A stretch of 7,041 bases of DNA, taken from NCBI GenBank assembly GCA_948479395.1, contig CAOLUI010000047.1, forward strand, positions 1-7,041, read 5' to 3'. Both the position numbers and the translations under genes were made by a program. Below the pieces are notes generated by a model. That model was not told the DNA's origin. It did not search any database and saw only the letters and a program-made list of their open reading frames with translations. The stretch comes from an uncultured Bacilli bacterium (GTDB lineage Bacteria; Bacillota_I; Bacilli_A; RF39; UBA660). Shown here one piece after another: positions 6,103 to 7,041 of the stretch. The first letter of the stretch is position 1, and each line of letters starts with the position of its first letter.

Positions 6103-7041
6103 TTATTTTAAAATAAATGGTGAAGTACTTGAACCTTCTTCTTCATTCTCAATTACTATATTTGAATTTAAATAGATAGTTATATGAGTTTGATGAGGGA
6201 TTTCTACACTTCCCGCGCCAATACATCCTGAATTTGTAATTACAAAAAGATGAATATCAATGGTATTATATGGGGTAATTAACCATTGACTATATTTATT
6301 ATTGTATAACCAGTTATTATTATAACAATCACTCAATCTATAAATTTCAGATAGCTTAGTATCCAAACATGTTCCTCTATCAATTGAAGCACCTCCACTT
6401 GTTGCATATCCATAATCTGAAGGATACATTAACCCTACTTTCCCTGTCCATTTTGTTGGCCTTCTTGAATATACATCTGTTCCTCTTTCTAATGAATAAA
6501 ATTCTCTAGCTAATTTAGAATCAGAATCACTTCCACCAAGATTCCATATTGATTGGCTTATCATTGTTCTAGCTTCTTCTGTTAATCCTATAGAGCTAAA
6601 ATCACATGGAGTTGTTGCTCCATTTAGCCCACTTGGACAATTCCCGCTTGTTCTATTATAGTATGCTCCTTCATTTAATACCTTCTGTAATGCACTATCG
6701 CTCCAATCATTACTTCCATATGAACTTGTTGATGACCCTACACCAGCCGCTTTATTATCCCATGGATAGGAGCCTATACTCTCATTTCTGATTAATTTGA
6801 CTTTATCTTCTTTTGTTCCATCAGCATTTTCAATATCTTTCATTACTCCGATTATCCGCCATAATTCATTATTAAATTGCACATAATTGTTAGGATCCGC
6901 TCCTATATATCTTAAATTACCATAATCATCTTCTACTATTTCATTAGAAGTCTCGGCTATTTTAGCTATTTGTTTAGTAATGGTTAATAATTCTGTTACA
7001 AAATCTATCTTCACACTATATGTCTTTCCTTGTTCTTGATC
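6103..7041 (-). CDS. Surface-type protein of gut Mollicutes-like bacteria, 5' end cut by the window
   Basis: The frame is open to the right edge: nine codons (reading DQEQGKTYS) precede the GTG at 7014 and no stop is present. That GTG is therefore probably an internal Val, and the real start lies outside; 312 residues are visible. Numbering below counts from that GTG. I recognise a family common in uncultured low-GC gut bacteria. Its marks are NLRYIGADPNNYV (33-45), ELWRIIGVM (50-58), KVKLIRNESIG (71-81), a PWDN then NDWSDSALQKVLN block, a GLTEEARTMIS segment, YPSDYGYAT, NWLYN, WLITP (244-248), and an end of the form GSSTSPFIL. The pattern recalls DUF6273 or C-type-lectin-like beta domains. 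Cysteines appear as likely disulfide pairs (GNCPSG...TPCDF and GTCLD...SDCYN), fitting an exported domain. Function is unknown. The C-terminal strands usually read like GVRPVLYL, but here this is THITIYL, so this copy is divergent. Confidence 0.82.
   Translation of the reverse strand, partial: DQEQGKTYSVKIDFVTELLTITKQIAKIAETSNEIVEDDYGNLRYIGADPNNYVQFNNELWRIIGVMKDIENADGTKEDKVKLIRNESIGSYPWDNKAAGVGSSTSSYGSNDWSDSALQKVLNEGAYYNRTSGNCPSGLNGATTPCDFSSIGLTEEARTMISQSIWNLGGSDSDSKLAREFYSLERGTDVYSRRPTKWTGKVGLMYPSDYGYATSGGASIDRGTCLDTKLSEIYRLSDCYNNNWLYNNKYSQWLITPYNTIDIHLFVITNSGCIGAGSVEIPHQTHITIYLNSNIVIENEEEGSSTSPFILK

Noticed and set aside
97..7041. Alternative genetic code (TGA as Trp), suggested by AT richness and universal TAA stops
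   Set aside because: The Trp codons checked in several genes are TGG and the conserved proteins are full length in the standard code.
1..7041. CRISPR arrays, tRNA or rRNA genes, insertion sequences, toxin-antitoxin pairs
   Set aside because: No regular repeats, cloverleaf-like segments, transposase genes or flanking inverted repeats were seen.

Overview
The window is a very AT-rich bacterial chromosome segment with every gene on the minus strand. It is most consistent with a low-GC Firmicutes/Mollicutes-like lineage, for example the uncultured gut Bacilli related to RF39. This rests on the base composition, the gene families, and the order parA-parB-mscS-DUF951-ychF, which resembles the block beside the replication origin in Bacillus-type genomes. 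All eight reading frames end in TAA. The tryptophan codons I checked are TGG, so the standard bacterial code (table 11) fits and the Mycoplasma code does not.

Reading in the direction of transcription (right to left), the window opens with the 3' part of a surface-type protein gene (6103-7041) that runs off the right edge. It ends in an intergenic region with a perfect AT-only hairpin, probably a terminator. Next comes an unrecognised gene of 162 codons (5465-5953) with its own plausible promoter. A second promoter-like site overlapping the end of that gene leads into a tight run of six genes: parA/soj (4626-5411), parB/spo0J (3746-4636), a small MscS channel (2931-3743), a 65-residue DUF951 protein (2747-2944), an AbgT-family transporter (1216-2760) and ychF (97-1197). 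Gaps in this run are between an overlap of 14 bases and a gap of 18 bases, so the six are probably one operon. The last 96 bases hold no gene that I can support.

The core (ParA, ParB, MscS, DUF951, YchF) is housekeeping: origin segregation, osmotic release, and a ribosome-associated ATPase. The less expected items are the AbgT transporter inside this block and the two accessory genes just upstream of parA, where noc or rsmG would be usual in Bacillus. The surface-type gene belongs to a family I recognise from gut Mollicutes-like genomes and has a divergent C-terminal segment. I see no clear evidence of a new multi-gene system; the best leads are the possible hypervariable tail of the surface protein, a palindrome at the parA promoter, and the unassigned protein before parA.

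For three genes the longest open frame begins at a GTG or TTG that is part of, or upstream of, a ribosome binding site. I moved those starts to the downstream ATG.
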